The notes under the pieces: model-generated
What the model was told of the DNA's origin: nothing
Seen by the model: only the letters and a program-made list of their open reading frames with translations
The model's database searches: none
Translations under genes and position numbers: made by a program
In this document: one piece after another, positions 15,205 to 15,591 of the stretch
How the letters are laid out: each line of letters begins with the position of its first letter
Numbering within the stretch: the first letter of the stretch is position 1
Assembly: GCA_027063075.1 (NCBI GenBank)
Contig: JAMOSM010000041.1
Location: forward strand, 1-15,591
DNA length: 15,591 nucleotides
Reading direction: 5' to 3'
DNA from: Nautiliaceae bacterium
GTDB taxonomy: Bacteria; Campylobacterota; Campylobacteria; Campylobacterales; Nautiliaceae

Positions 15205-15291
15205 TTATTAAACAGTATAAAAAATTATATTTAAATTCTACTGATTTTTATTCGTAACAAAATTAGCGCCAGACACTTTACTAAAGATTAA

Positions 15292-15368
<77 letters not shown>

Positions 15369-15385
15369 ATATTTAGCATTGTAGG

Positions 15386-15461
15386 TGGTGGTCGCTGCAG
15401 GGCTCGAACCTGCGACCCCCAGCTTGTAAGGCTGGTGCTCTCCCAGCTGAGCTAAGCGACC
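15386..15461 (-). tRNA. tRNA-Val (TAC)
   Basis: 76 nt with acceptor GGTCGCT/AGCGACC, D arm AGCTCAGCTGGGAGAGC, anticodon loop CTTACAA (anticodon TAC), T arm GGTTCGAGCCC and encoded CCA. It is separated by 17 bp from tRNA-Asp. Confidence 0.97.
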
Positions 15462-15464
15462 AAG

Positions 15465-15540
15465 TGGCGTCCCCAACGGGATTCGAACCCGTGTCGCCGC
15501 CGTGAAAGGGCGGTATCCTAGACCACTAGACGATGGGGAC
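15465..15540 (-). tRNA. tRNA-Glu (TTC)
   Basis: 76 nt with acceptor GTCCCCA/TGGGGAC, anticodon loop CTTTCAC (anticodon TTC), T arm GGTTCGAATCC and encoded CCA. Only 3 bp separate it from tRNA-Val, so the two are processed from one transcript. Confidence 0.97.
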
Positions 15541-15543
15541 AAA

Positions 15544-15591
15544 TGGTGACCCGTGCTGGATTCGAACCAGCGGCCCTCTGCTTAAAAGGCA
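15544..15591 (-). tRNA. tRNA-Lys (TTT), partial
   Basis: The 3' 48 nt are visible: anticodon stem-loop TGC-CTTTTAA-GCA (anticodon TTT), variable loop, T arm GGTTCGAATCC, GGGTCA and CCA. The 5' half lies beyond the window edge. It is the first visible gene of the cluster, 3 bp from tRNA-Glu. Confidence 0.9.

Noticed and set aside
15250..15291. Terminator after tRNA-Asp
   Set aside because: Only a 4-bp stem with a wobble pair (AGTG/CGCT) and a broken T tract can be drawn.

Overview
The window looks like chromosome of a low-GC, probably thermophilic, autotrophic campylobacterotan (Epsilonproteobacteria), most likely the Nautiliales (Nautilia, Caminibacter or Lebetimonas type). The evidence is the very long 864-residue FlgL next to ftsK (an arrangement I also recall from Campylobacter), AT-rich coding sequence, and tRNA genes whose stems are far richer in GC than the genes around them, as expected at high growth temperature. 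The order-level assignment is inference; no 16S rRNA gene is present.

Region 1 (1-9539, all minus strand) reads as one tightly packed gene string from 9539 down to the window edge: rpsF, ssb, rpsR, alr, xseA, a cytosolic chemoreceptor-like signalling protein, flgL, ftsK and a truncated OmpA-like lipoprotein gene. Gaps are 43 bp or less and several genes overlap. A strong sigma70-type promoter (TTGAAA, 17 bp, TATAAT) and a structured leader of about 65 nt precede rpsF. Inside the string, flgL has its own candidate sigma54 promoter (GG-N10-GC) overlapping the end of the chemoreceptor gene. The ribosome-binding sites of alr and flgL lie in RNA hairpins.

Region 2 (9540-10733, plus strand) holds a divergently transcribed glyceraldehyde-3-phosphate dehydrogenase gene. 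Its cofactor loop lacks the usual NAD-selecting Asp. It ends in a hairpin terminator shared with the converging next gene.

Region 3 (10724-11540, minus strand) is a single REP-associated-type (Y1/HUH) transposase with a C-terminal helix-turn-helix and its own promoter. No insertion-sequence ends were found.

Region 4 (11566-15204, minus strand) is a Pqi-type envelope lipid-transport operon: two separate single-domain PqiA proteins, a three-MCE-domain PqiB, a divergent lipoprotein in the PqiC position and a glycine-zipper (SlyB-like) lipoprotein. All genes overlap and follow one clear promoter.

Region 5 (15292-15591, minus strand) is a tRNA cluster transcribed Lys(TTT), Glu(TTC), Val(TAC), Asp(GTC). 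The Lys gene is cut by the window edge. All four encode the 3' CCA.

No CRISPR array, rRNA, prophage or complete insertion sequence is visible, and no stretch over 300 bases lacks a gene. The most interesting unexplained structure is the flgL start region. A sigma54 transcript should begin in the loop of an RBS-masking hairpin, which suggests that FlgL is translated from its own flagellar promoter and not from housekeeping read-through.
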